A stretch of 64,000 nucleotides of DNA from JABDMH01 sp965223165. Its GTDB lineage: Bacteria; Bacteroidota; Bacteroidia; Chitinophagales; Saprospiraceae. How positions within the stretch are numbered: position 1 is the first letter of the stretch; every line of letters starts with the position of its first letter. A program made the position numbers and the translations under genes. Positions 34,115-42,504 of the stretch are shown piece by piece. The notes beneath the pieces are model-generated. The model searched no databases, was not told the origin of the DNA, and worked only from the letters and a program-made list of their open reading frames with translations. Where the stretch lies: assembly GCA_965223165.1 (NCBI GenBank), contig CBDCVQ010000001.1, positions 1 through 64,000 of the forward strand, given 5' to 3'.

Positions 34115-34502
34115 GACCGGAAATTAAGCGATTTTATGGCTTTTCTCTCGTAGATGCTGTTTAGGGGGCAATAGGAGTTTTTGTCAAGGCCGGAGCGAAG
34201 CGGAGTTCATATAGCCTTGACTAACACGAGTAGCGCCCCTAGCTTTGCTTGGGAGTGAAAAACTACTGCTCTTACCTTTTATTTTGATACCTCTCAGTCA
34301 CCTCTTCAATCAATCTTCTATCAGCGGTCCACAATCTAATGTGGCTGCAATGCGATCTTCATATCAAAAAGATTGGGGGACGTAACCTTCGTGGAGCGGT
34401 CTTTCCATCTGATCACAGATAGGATGCTGCAGTCACAAACTTCCGTTTGTTCCCCTTCTCATTTTCCAAGGTTTCTGATGTTATTCTTCCATGGATGATA
34501 CC
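34115..34502 (-). ncRNA. Candidate bridge RNA region of IS110 copy 2
   Basis: Same sequence as the copy 1 non-coding end. The left-target match lies at 34296-34302 (minus strand GGTGACT) and the right-target match at 34386-34394 (CCTTCGTGG). Confidence 0.42.
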
Positions 34503-35606
34503 TTACACTACAATACCTATTTCGTAACCGTGCCCATTGATTAAGATCGAGCGTACCCTACTGAGAAGCTTTCGCGCTATTCGTATGATTGCTTTATTCT
34601 TGGCCATAGCCTTTGTCAACTCGTTGAACTTCAGCAACAGAGCTGGATCCCTTCTGATCGCTTGCCATGAGGCTTCTATTAACATAATCTTCAATTCTCG
34701 TCTTCCTCGTTTTAGCAGTTTACCTGTTCGAATCTTGTCCCCCGAATTGTGCATACTGGGTACTAAGCCTATATAATTATTTAACTGGTCCAATCTTCGG
34801 AACCTTCTCACATCACCCAACTGAACCAAGATGTGCATTGCTGTCACTGGACCGATTCCAGGCACGGTCAACAGTAGTTTAAAATTCTTTTGATATCTGG
34901 GTTGCTGGGATAGTTCTCCGAGCTGTCTGTTCAGCTTCAGCAACTCCATCCTTTGTACTTCCCCTAATGACAGATAGTTATCCAGGGTCTGTCGCAAACT
35001 CGGCTGATCTATGCTCAACTCCTTCAACCATCGGGTGTAAGCCTTGGACCAGTGCCGTGACCTGTTGCCCGTCAAATTATCTGGAAGCTGTATACCAAAT
35101 TGCATCAGTAGAGACTTTATCCTGTGCTTTGTCCGCGCAACCTCTCGGGATATCCTAAATCGCTGACGTACTAAGGCCCGGTCTGCCTCTAGCTGCCGAT
35201 CAGGTACGTCCACATAGCTCATTTCTCTACTCCTTAACATCCTGGCCAACTTCCGGCTATCGCTCCTATCTGTCTTTTGACCCTTCTCCTTCTGTGTGGT
35301 AGGTACATCTGCTGCGTGCACCACTTCACATGACACACCCAGATCTCTAAGTCGTCTACAGGCTCCAAAGCCGCTGAAACCCGCTTCATACACTGCCTTA
35401 TAATCGCCTCCAGGAAAATGCCGCTTCAGATATGAGGCCAATAACTCCGAATCTGGATTCTGACTATAACTCCTGTGTTCTAGACTCTCGGTCAGTATGG
35501 TGACCTTCCAGCTCTTCTTGTGACAATCATTCCCTACATAGATCTTTTGTCCCTCAAATGAATTCTCGCTAACTTTCTTTCGCATAAGTTGAAACTTTAC
35601 GGTCAA
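34503..35606 (-). CDS. IS110-family transposase, copy 2
   Basis: Identical to copy 1 except Ile26 to Asn (next to catalytic D27) and Glu132 to Val. The DEDD residues and the C-terminal serine region remain, so activity cannot be excluded, but the Asn beside the first catalytic Asp may weaken it. Confidence 0.95.
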   Translation of the reverse strand: MTVKFQLMRKKVSENSFEGQKIYVGNDCHKKSWKVTILTESLEHRSYSQNPDSELLASYLKRHFPGGDYKAVYEAGFSGFGACRRLRDLGVSCEVVHAADVPTTQKEKGQKTDRSDSRKLARMLRSREMSYVDVPDRQLEADRALVRQRFRISREVARTKHRIKSLLMQFGIQLPDNLTGNRSRHWSKAYTRWLKELSIDQPSLRQTLDNYLSLGEVQRMELLKLNRQLGELSQQPRYQKNFKLLLTVPGIGPVTAMHILVQLGDVRRFRRLDQLNNYIGLVPSMHNSGDKIRTGKLLKRGRRELKIMLIEASWQAIRRDPALLLKFNELTKAMAKNKAIIRIARKLLSRVRSILINGHGYEIGIVV

Positions 35607-35668
35607 TTAATCTTTTGTCAATTCTTAATTTACCGATTTCAGCTTATGCCTTTTTTCAAACATACCAC

Positions 35669-35775
35669 CTTCGTGGCCAAAACCAACCTTTGTGACTTGG
35701 TGACTTCGTGGCCAAAAACCAACCTCTGTGACTTGGTGACTTCGTGGCCAAACCTCTTGGGACTTGGTGGCTACC
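35669..35775. repeat. Right-arm repeat, last segment, abutting ung
   Basis: Three units of GTGACTTGGTGACTTCGTGG with CAAAAACCAACC linkers. It runs into the 3' end of ung (stop at 35771). Without the three insertions the right arm would be about 350-400 bp long. Confidence 0.88.
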
Positions 35776-36454
35776 CTTGGGGCAAGGCCCATTCGATGGG
35801 CTCTTTGCCCTGCGACACCAAGATCTCGTTGGTCTTGCTGAAGTGATGATTGTTAAAGAATGCGTTGCCGGTGAAGGGTGACGGATGCGCTGACTGCAGT
35901 ACATAGTGCCGCAATTCATCGATCAGATGGATCTTGGACTGGGCAAAACGTCCCCAGAGCAGAAAAATCAACCCGTCCCTATCGTCCGACAGCTTAGCAA
36001 TGACGGCATCCGTAAAGTCCTGCCATCCGAAGGCCTTGTGGGAACCCGCTTTGTTGTGCTCGACGGTCAGCATGGCGTTGAGCAGAAAGACCCCCTGGGT
36101 GGCCCAGGACGTAAGATCCCCATGGGAGGAGACTGGGATCTGCAGATCGATATGCAGCTCCTTAAAGATGTTCTTTAGTGAAGGAGGGGCAGGCACATCA
36201 CGAGGCACACTAAAGGAGAGACCCATGGCCTGTCCGGGTCCGTGATAGGGATCCTGCCCAAGAATCACCACCTTGACCTGGTCGAATGGGGTGGAGTTGA
36301 ATGCGTTGAAAATCAGCGATCCGGGTGGGTAGATCGTTTTGCCCTTCTGCTTTTCTTCGCGGAGCTTGGTACGTAGCAGTTGGAAGTAGGGCTTTTCAAA
36401 CTCCTCAGCTAAGGCTTCCTTCCAACTGTCTTCAATTTGTACTTCCTTCGACAT
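35771..36454 (-). CDS. ung: Uracil-DNA glycosylase, family 1
   Basis: Removes uracil from DNA to start base-excision repair. The 227 residues have the water-activating motif GQDPYHGPGQAMGLSFSV, LLNAMLTVEHNKAGSH, FLLWGRFAQSK and the DNA-intercalation loop SAHPSPFTG, all canonical. The ATG at 36454 gives the normal N-terminus. It is monocistronic, with a tandem repeat at its 3' end and a tRNA gene divergent upstream. Confidence 0.97.
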   Translation of the reverse strand: MSKEVQIEDSWKEALAEEFEKPYFQLLRTKLREEKQKGKTIYPPGSLIFNAFNSTPFDQVKVVILGQDPYHGPGQAMGLSFSVPRDVPAPPSLKNIFKELHIDLQIPVSSHGDLTSWATQGVFLLNAMLTVEHNKAGSHKAFGWQDFTDAVIAKLSDDRDGLIFLLWGRFAQSKIHLIDELRHYVLQSAHPSPFTGNAFFNNHHFSKTNEILVSQGKEPIEWALPQG

Positions 36455-36549
36455 GAAAATCTTAGCCTTTTTTTAAATATATGGAATGCGCCCTACTTGT
36501 TGGTACTTTTTGGAAAATGGTCTAAATTTGCCCGCCAGTAAGAGCACAA

Positions 36550-36623
36550 GGCCCTATAGCTCAACTGGATAGAGCAGCTGCCTTCTAAGCAGCAGGTTTC
36601 AGGTTCGAGTCCTGATGGGGTCA
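36550..36623 (+). tRNA. tRNA-Arg (anticodon TCT)
   Basis: 74 nt with a 7-bp acceptor stem (GGCCCTA against TGGGGTC with G-U wobbles), a D-arm GCTC/GAGC, an anticodon arm GCTGC-CTTCTAA-GCAGC (anticodon TCT, reading AGA) and a T-arm TCAGG-TTCGAGT-CCTGA. The discriminator base is A and CCA is not encoded. A terminator follows at once. Confidence 0.96.
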
Positions 36624-37209
36624 CGGAGGAGGCTTGGTCATAATCGCATGATCAGGCCTTTTTTTGTCAAGGAGCCCATCTCCACAAAGCCATCAGGACG
36701 AGATGTTTATCCCGATTGGAGCGACAGCGAAACATCGGGAAGTCCTGATGGGGTCACGGAGGAGGCTTGGTCATAATCGCATGATCAGGCCTTTTTTTGT
36801 CAAGGAGCCCATCTCCACAAAGCCATCAGGACGAGATGTTTATCCCGATTGGAGCGACAGCGAAACATCGGGAAGTCCTAATGGGGTCACGGAGGAGGCT
36901 TGGTCATAATCGCATGATCAGGCCTTTTTTTGTCAAGGAGCCCATCTCCACAAAGCCATCAGGACGAGATGTTTATCCCGATTGGAGCGACAGCGAAACA
37001 TCGGGAAGTCTTGATGGGGTCACCACGAGAGTCCGATTTCTAAGATAGAGTCGGGCTCTTTCTTTGTTGTGCCTCCAACAACTTGACCCCATCAGGACGA
37101 GAATCCCGACGACCGCTGTCGGGACCGGCCCAGCGCAGTGAGCGCCGGGAAGTCCTGATGGGGTCACTGGGAGGCTTGATCACGTTAGATGATCAGGCCT
37201 TTTTTTGTG
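36608..37209 (+). repeat. Tandem tRNA-tail and terminator array
   Basis: The tRNA 3' tail AGTCCTGATGGGGTCA (from 36608) recurs at 36741, 36874 and 37007, exactly 133 bp apart, and again near 37151. Each copy is followed by a terminator hairpin, and each tail is preceded by an inverted copy of itself (CCATCAGGACGAGA) and a TCCCGA/TCGGGA stem. The first three units are near-identical; the fourth has a different terminator (AGAGTCCGA / TCGGGCTCT, about 37026-37060). Confidence 0.9.
36630..36665 (+). terminator. Rho-independent terminator of tRNA-Arg
   Basis: 12-bp stem AGGCTTGGTCAT / ATGATCAGGCCT with two wobbles, loop AATCGC, then seven T. Confidence 0.92.
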
Positions 37210-37697
37210 ATGGCGCCTATGTAGTGGGCCCATCCTGGTGAGAGACCTACTATCAATGTCGAGAATCAGCCGAAAGTAGTGAGCCTGCACTGTCCTGATG
37301 TCCAACTCTCGAGGAATCCGCGTGATTTTATCATCAGATACATAGGTAATCAGTAGTCAGATGGCTTGATGCCCACCAACTCAATCTTATGGTGACCGAC
37401 CCATTACACAACAAACTTATTTGAATCCCTAGAGGTGACCTTTGACCGAATATTTCATTAATGAGGGAAGCCGCTCAGTAAAAGAGGGCTTATACACTTA
37501 TGATCACAAACACACTCCAGCGATGGCCATAGGTATGTGCTACCCGTACACGCAGCCTTTTCCCCCATGTCCAAGAATGTCGAAGCTCCGGACCGGCACA
37601 CTCCCTCCATGTGCAGCTATCGAGTCTTCGATTCATGCGGGAATTCTATACACGGAGATCATCGACCTAGCTCTCACATTGCAACACAGCAAAATCT
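37210..37697. other. Intergenic region upstream of the kinase module
   Basis: About 490 bp between the tRNA-tail array and the first module gene. It includes a 90-codon frame at 37442-37714 that has no motif and looks spurious. I see no repeat or promoter with full consensus. Confidence 0.4.
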
Positions 37698-38417
37698 ATG
37701 GCCATGGATCTTAGCAGTTTAACCAATGTCCTAAAACTCATCAATCCGTCCATCAATCTACGTCTCCTTGAGGGCATTCGGTTTGCAGACAGAATGCAGC
37801 TGGCTGAGGTGATCAAGGTTGCAGATACCATTAATATTCATGTAGAAACCGCAGGCCAACACAACACGAATCCAAGATGTATCATCTCGGCCCAAGAGCG
37901 GAGCAGTGGCCAGCTACGAGCTGCCCTTGATCTGGGGACGCTCGAATCCGATGATGACCTCATAGCACCATACTCCACGGGCATTCACATTATTATTGAT
38001 AACCTTGATTTTTGGGCTAAGAAGTCCGCTATCAGGTGGAATCGAGTCGCCATAATCCCGGCAGAATATGGCAAGGAGAGTCTCGTCAGTACCCTTAAGT
38101 CCGTAGGCACTAACAGGGAATTTACGCTCCAGCCCAAGTCTAAGGGCTCACTATTCATGACGTTTTGGCAAGAGCAAAGCCACGCGCATATAGAATTGGA
38201 AAACAACGAAGCTTATTTTATTGAAAAGTCGGGTTCCCAATGGTCCATTCGGCAAACTGATTCGAGCAGCTATATATCGTGTCCGGATTTTCCGGAGCTC
38301 ATCGTATCACTCGATACGGACATTGTTCAGTCAATCGTCCAGATCACACGACAGAGAGCCGACGGTACCAAAGAACACTATTATTACTTAATACATAAAC
38401 AAACACCAGATGGGTAA
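37698..38417 (+). CDS. Protein of unknown function, partner of kinase-like protein
   Basis: A 239-residue soluble protein (start ATG 37698, or 37704 two codons later). I recognise no domain. It has a helical N-terminus, alternating beta-strand-like segments (GIHIIIDNLDFWA, VAIIPAEYG) and a C-terminal region with aromatic strands (KEHYYYLIHKQTPDG). No signal peptide or membrane segment is seen. Its last 8 bases overlap the start of the large kinase gene (ATGGGTAA), so the two are translationally coupled and probably work together. Confidence 0.7.
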   Translation: MAMDLSSLTNVLKLINPSINLRLLEGIRFADRMQLAEVIKVADTINIHVETAGQHNTNPRCIISAQERSSGQLRAALDLGTLESDDDLIAPYSTGIHIIIDNLDFWAKKSAIRWNRVAIIPAEYGKESLVSTLKSVGTNREFTLQPKSKGSLFMTFWQEQSHAHIELENNEAYFIEKSGSQWSIRQTDSSSYISCPDFPELIVSLDTDIVQSIVQITRQRADGTKEHYYYLIHKQTPDG

Positions 38418-41400
38418 ACCCACCTTTACCATTGAAGAGGACGGCTATAGACGTGAATTTGAGTTTGTCATTGAGCAGGAAGCACCAATCAAGTTAGGCG
38501 ACGGTACATTTGGCGTGGTATACAAGGTCAAGAGTAACGACGAAGAACTGGCTGTCAAGCTTCTGTATGACAAAAGTGAACCAAGTTCTTCAGAAAGCAT
38601 AACGCTGACAGCTCCACAGATAAAAAGCTTCAAGACAAGATTCAAGCTGCGTGCTAATTCTGAGCTACTTTCAAAGCTTAAGGAATGCCAAGGTGGCTAC
38701 GAAAGCAAGATCGAGTTTGTCTACCGTCTCAGCAGTACAGGACTCAATCTAGAACAGATTCACTATCTGATCGATAGCTATGATAGAAAAAGGCAGGAGG
38801 ACACCATGGTGGAGCAGTATTATAGTTATGAACGTCAATCCTCTGCATTGATCAGAAGGAAGCTGCGGGAGATGGGGGAAGCCGATCTCTATACAGGCGT
38901 CATCCGAATTATCGCAGGTACGGAGAATTTTAGAAGTTCCGACGCCTACCTCCATCTTAAAGACCACTTTGTGGACAATGGTCTATCCGTGTCAGACTAT
39001 GCGATCGTAATGCCCCTCTACAAATACACTCTAAAGGATCTTTTGGAGGACGGCACCGGTAACTTTGTCATCGCTAAGGAACTTTTGACCACATTGCAGG
39101 AAAGCAATAAGATAGAACTCAAAGACTCTCAAAAACTAGAGACGCAAATCTTCAGATCTTCCGCAGCAGCAGCTGATGAATTGGCAAAATTCGTGGACGA
39201 TATTGATACCACCAACACCATCTATGAGCTAAGAGGATATGATCTCCTTCGAACCACTAGTTTCAAACACCGCATCGCTACCATTTTACCCTATCTACTC
39301 GATCTTAGTCAGGGTCTCAGAGCATTGCATCTAGTGAATCAATACCATTATGACCTTAAACCTGCAAACATTTTTGTAAAGCTTGAGGGAGCCAGAATAA
39401 ATTCCGTCCTTGGGGATCTGGGCTTCTTCATGACCCAGGATATTCAGCAGGAGTCAATCATGCGCAAGAGCGCTCAGGAGCTACTGCCCTTGGGAACTCG
39501 ACACTACCGATCGCCCGAGCAAAAAGACTATTTTGATATCTGCGAGGTGGAAATCACGAGCGATAAGGAACTGCATATTAGAGATCCGAAATTTGTCGAC
39601 ACGATCATAGAAGAGGACGACTACGTAGTTTTTAGCAAGGATGCTAAAGCAGTGAAACACTTCATCACAGACAAGAGTGTGGCGCCAGACCTAATCCGTA
39701 TCACTCTGTCACCCGAGACAAGCCAGCTACTGCATCCCGACAAGAGAACCCAAGCTGTGTTTTACAAGCAGCAAAGAATGCGAACTGATCTCTTTGGCTT
39801 CGGTGCAATAATTTTCGACATGCTCACGGGAGGAAGATCGCCTGAGCGGTTCTACGAGCGGATCCGGAGCTTTGATCGAGTGGATCAACGGATTGATAAG
39901 ATTATGGAGCAATATGTACAAGTTTCAAGCTTCCAAGTGACGAATCCGGAACTAGTACATCTATTCTCCGACTTCCGCGATGAGGAAAATAATTACGCAC
40001 CCAAGGAAATCGTGGAGTTGATCCTCAAATGTATGATGTATAAGGCGGAGAACACCTTCTACAGGGAATACAGTGGACAGAATGTTGGCATCGAGGCAGA
40101 AAAATATGTGCCAGAACGCACTCTACCCATGCAACTTGTCTTTGAGAAACTGAAACAATTCAGAACAAAGTACGAACATCAAGATTTTGACAATCTCCTG
40201 ATTATCAAGCGCCATCCCGGTTATATGGGAGCCACCCAGTCCAATCTGCTTGAGGATAGATTGGCAAGCCTTGAACAGACGCAGATTGAGGATCTTCCTT
40301 GGAGATTGGCTAGGGGAGTATGGTACCTTAAGAAATTGGTTGAACTAACGAGAGGCTCAATCAGTAGAGCATCGGACAAGTACTTCTGTCAACTCATCCC
40401 AACAAATATCGTAGTCAAAGACAAAGAGCTAGATTTCATTTTCATTGCTTACAAGACTAGGGGGATGCTGATCCAAGATCTCCAGGACGATCTGGTATAT
40501 GCGAAGGTTGATCGAGACATCAGCAATCCCTTTGTACCTAACTACCTCTCATTCCTACGACGACAGATCCAACTAAGGAAGGTTGGCACCGACTCATATC
40601 GTTACAGTTTTACCGATAGCACATTGCTCGAATCGAAGATTGAGCCAGGAGATTGGGTGGTAAGAGACAGAATGGTCTTCTCAGTGGTCGAGATCGACGG
40701 CTTGATCCTCAAGCTAAGCCCAGAACCCTCAGTAGTCAACAGTGATTTCCAGGCAAATGCTACCGATGACGAAGATGAAGCAGAACAGTACATTTTTTAC
40801 AAGAATATCGACCCTTGCTCCTACTACCTTCAAATGCTGGGAATTTATATATACCACCTATTCTTTAGTGGTCTGCACTCAAGGAGTCAAAACAGACCCA
40901 TCACGCGAGACAAACCGCTCCTAGTGACATTTGCCCAACATGCATCCCTACTAACAGATGCACAGGAACCCGTGAAAATCCGAAAAATTGACAATCAAAG
41001 TGATGATCTTCTGGCTCAGATCTATAGGCATATTCTCTGGATGTATCTCCGACTCGTCTTCCCGTTCCATAAAAAATCCTACTATCGCCAACGAAATAGG
41101 GATGAGGATCGCATTTTGAGTGTGAATGCGGACGTCAAGACACTCCAGGAGATGATTGAAAAGTTTGTGCAAGTGGAAGCAACGGCTTTAGATGAACTTG
41201 TCGATGGCATCCCCAAATCTGCGATTGACACAAAAGACCTTCGCAAATACGAAAATATCGTAGACTTTCACAAATCCATCAAGGCTAGTGTCGATGTGTC
41301 TACGAAAGGAAAAGGCCTTGTCGAACGTTTAGCCTCACACTTTTCGGAAGTCCGCATAAAGAGACCCGGGCCCTACGCGAAGGAAAACAAAGTTGAGGGA

Positions 41401-41538
41401 AGGGATAGCGGCCCGACGGAAGTTGGCAAAATACCGGTCGAACCAAATCAGATACCAGAGGACACAATGCATCCGAATCCCGAGAAAGATGGAGAATCTG
41501 ATCTAACCGATAAGGACCCTGATCAGACTTCACAATAG
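38410..41538 (+). CDS. Giant Ser/Thr protein kinase-like protein
   Basis: A 1,042-residue kinase-like protein. Gly loop LGDGTFGVVYKV (residues 29-40), ATP Lys50 in ELAVKLL, catalytic loop H313-YD315LKPAN, a metal-binding segment GDLGF with D336 (DLG in place of DFG), and GTRHYRSPEQ (362-371) at the activation-loop end. A large insert (about 55-290) separates the N-lobe from the catalytic loop. The region from about 560 on is helical with no motif I know, and the C-terminal about 60 residues are acidic and probably disordered. No membrane segment is seen. It is coupled to the unknown gene upstream and converges on a PP2C phosphatase. Confidence 0.88.
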   Translation: MGKPTFTIEEDGYRREFEFVIEQEAPIKLGDGTFGVVYKVKSNDEELAVKLLYDKSEPSSSESITLTAPQIKSFKTRFKLRANSELLSKLKECQGGYESKIEFVYRLSSTGLNLEQIHYLIDSYDRKRQEDTMVEQYYSYERQSSALIRRKLREMGEADLYTGVIRIIAGTENFRSSDAYLHLKDHFVDNGLSVSDYAIVMPLYKYTLKDLLEDGTGNFVIAKELLTTLQESNKIELKDSQKLETQIFRSSAAAADELAKFVDDIDTTNTIYELRGYDLLRTTSFKHRIATILPYLLDLSQGLRALHLVNQYHYDLKPANIFVKLEGARINSVLGDLGFFMTQDIQQESIMRKSAQELLPLGTRHYRSPEQKDYFDICEVEITSDKELHIRDPKFVDTIIEEDDYVVFSKDAKAVKHFITDKSVAPDLIRITLSPETSQLLHPDKRTQAVFYKQQRMRTDLFGFGAIIFDMLTGGRSPERFYERIRSFDRVDQRIDKIMEQYVQVSSFQVTNPELVHLFSDFRDEENNYAPKEIVELILKCMMYKAENTFYREYSGQNVGIEAEKYVPERTLPMQLVFEKLKQFRTKYEHQDFDNLLIIKRHPGYMGATQSNLLEDRLASLEQTQIEDLPWRLARGVWYLKKLVELTRGSISRASDKYFCQLIPTNIVVKDKELDFIFIAYKTRGMLIQDLQDDLVYAKVDRDISNPFVPNYLSFLRRQIQLRKVGTDSYRYSFTDSTLLESKIEPGDWVVRDRMVFSVVEIDGLILKLSPEPSVVNSDFQANATDDEDEAEQYIFYKNIDPCSYYLQMLGIYIYHLFFSGLHSRSQNRPITRDKPLLVTFAQHASLLTDAQEPVKIRKIDNQSDDLLAQIYRHILWMYLRLVFPFHKKSYYRQRNRDEDRILSVNADVKTLQEMIEKFVQVEATALDELVDGIPKSAIDTKDLRKYENIVDFHKSIKASVDVSTKGKGLVERLASHFSEVRIKRPGPYAKENKVEGRDSGPTEVGKIPVEPNQIPEDTMHPNPEKDGESDLTDKDPDQTSQ

Positions 41539-41618
41539 GTCAAGCCTTCTTATTTCTGAAAATCCCTTTAGAGCTTCTCATTATTTTGAAGGTCGCTAAA
41601 ACACATGATGCATGTATA

Positions 41619-42275
41619 CTAGTCGATCAGTATATAGGTCGCATCATCCGAATTTCGACCCGAGATATGCTCGTGAAGACTACGCTTTACACTGGATAGG
41701 AGTGGCTCCTTTAGAATTCGATACAAATCCTGCTGCCTGCCCTCGAAAAGCTTGTAAAGTCCGTCCGTGCAGAGGAGATATCTGGAGTTTGATGCTCTCG
41801 CTGTGAAAGACCGAAAATCCTTTTTGGTGAGAGATCTCAGACCGAGACACTTGCTAAGAACATTGCTGCCATCAAATAGCGTATCATCTACAGTCATTCG
41901 ACAGACGCCATCTGAGTTGATTTCATATATCCTCGAGTCACCCATACTCGAGTAGTTAAAGAATTTCGCATCGGAGTAGGTAAAGATGGCGCAGTAGGTA
42001 CTCATCGCCATGGTTAGACCCGCCTTCGTGATATTTTGATTTGCATGATGCATCATCGACTGAAAGTCCAGGCCTGCATCCGTGAGGAAATCCTGGTACT
42101 TCAAGGTAAGGTAGTTTTTTGTGGCCTCAATACCTCGAAGCGCATGTTCAGCACTGCTCAAACCGTCAAAAACTACGAATAACTGACAATCCTGATCTTC
42201 AAGGATGAGCAGTCCGTCTTCATTCCTTAGGTGACGCAAGCCTTTAAGGGAATCATGGATGTAGTTCCTTGACAT
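41619..42275 (-). CDS. PP2C-family protein phosphatase
   Basis: 218 residues with PPM/PP2C motifs: VVFDGLSSAEHA (metal Asp), STYCAIFTYSDAKFF, MGDSRIYEI, LLCTDGLYKL and C-terminal SDDATYILI. It is a compact bacterial type without a transmembrane anchor. It converges on the giant kinase (80 bp between stops), so it has its own promoter but is a natural candidate to reverse that kinase's phosphorylation. This pairing is inferred from adjacency. Confidence 0.88.
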   Translation of the reverse strand: MSRNYIHDSLKGLRHLRNEDGLLILEDQDCQLFVVFDGLSSAEHALRGIEATKNYLTLKYQDFLTDAGLDFQSMMHHANQNITKAGLTMAMSTYCAIFTYSDAKFFNYSSMGDSRIYEINSDGVCRMTVDDTLFDGSNVLSKCLGLRSLTKKDFRSFTARASNSRYLLCTDGLYKLFEGRQQDLYRILKEPLLSSVKRSLHEHISGRNSDDATYILID

Positions 42276-42504
42276 TTTAGAAATGGCAGGTATTTTTGGT
42301 GGACAATTGCAAGCCCCTTGATCTTAATGTACAAATACCCAGGATGTCACCCTAACCTGAGCTTTAATCTCAACCGTTTCGTCGTAGACCAATTTATCTG
42401 GTTATTAGAACTCACTGTCCCGATGCAGGTTTGCCACACCGGCCGACGAAGTGGCATGGATGGCAAGAGCAGTTTGTGGCCTAGAGCATGCTCGAACTCC
42501 CCAC

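Larger units (their letters stand above)
34089..35668 (-). mobile_element. IS110-family element, copy 2
   Basis: The same element as 30774-32353, offset by exactly 3,315 bp and in the same orientation. It is inserted at the identical position of the repeat unit: left flank GTGCCTTC, right flank CTTCGTGGCC. The near-identity points to recent transposition or segmental copying. Confidence 0.9.

Noticed and set aside
30774..35668. Composite transposon formed by the two IS110 copies
   Set aside because: Between them lie only repeat DNA and an independent IS4 element; independent insertion into repeats explains the layout better.
36550..37209. Attachment site of an integrated island
   Set aside because: The tail repeats are tandem and only 133 bp apart with no integrase, so they do not bound an island.
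37442..37714. 90-codon frame upstream of the kinase module
   Set aside because: Composition and start do not look like a gene, and it overlaps the start of a better-supported frame at 37698.
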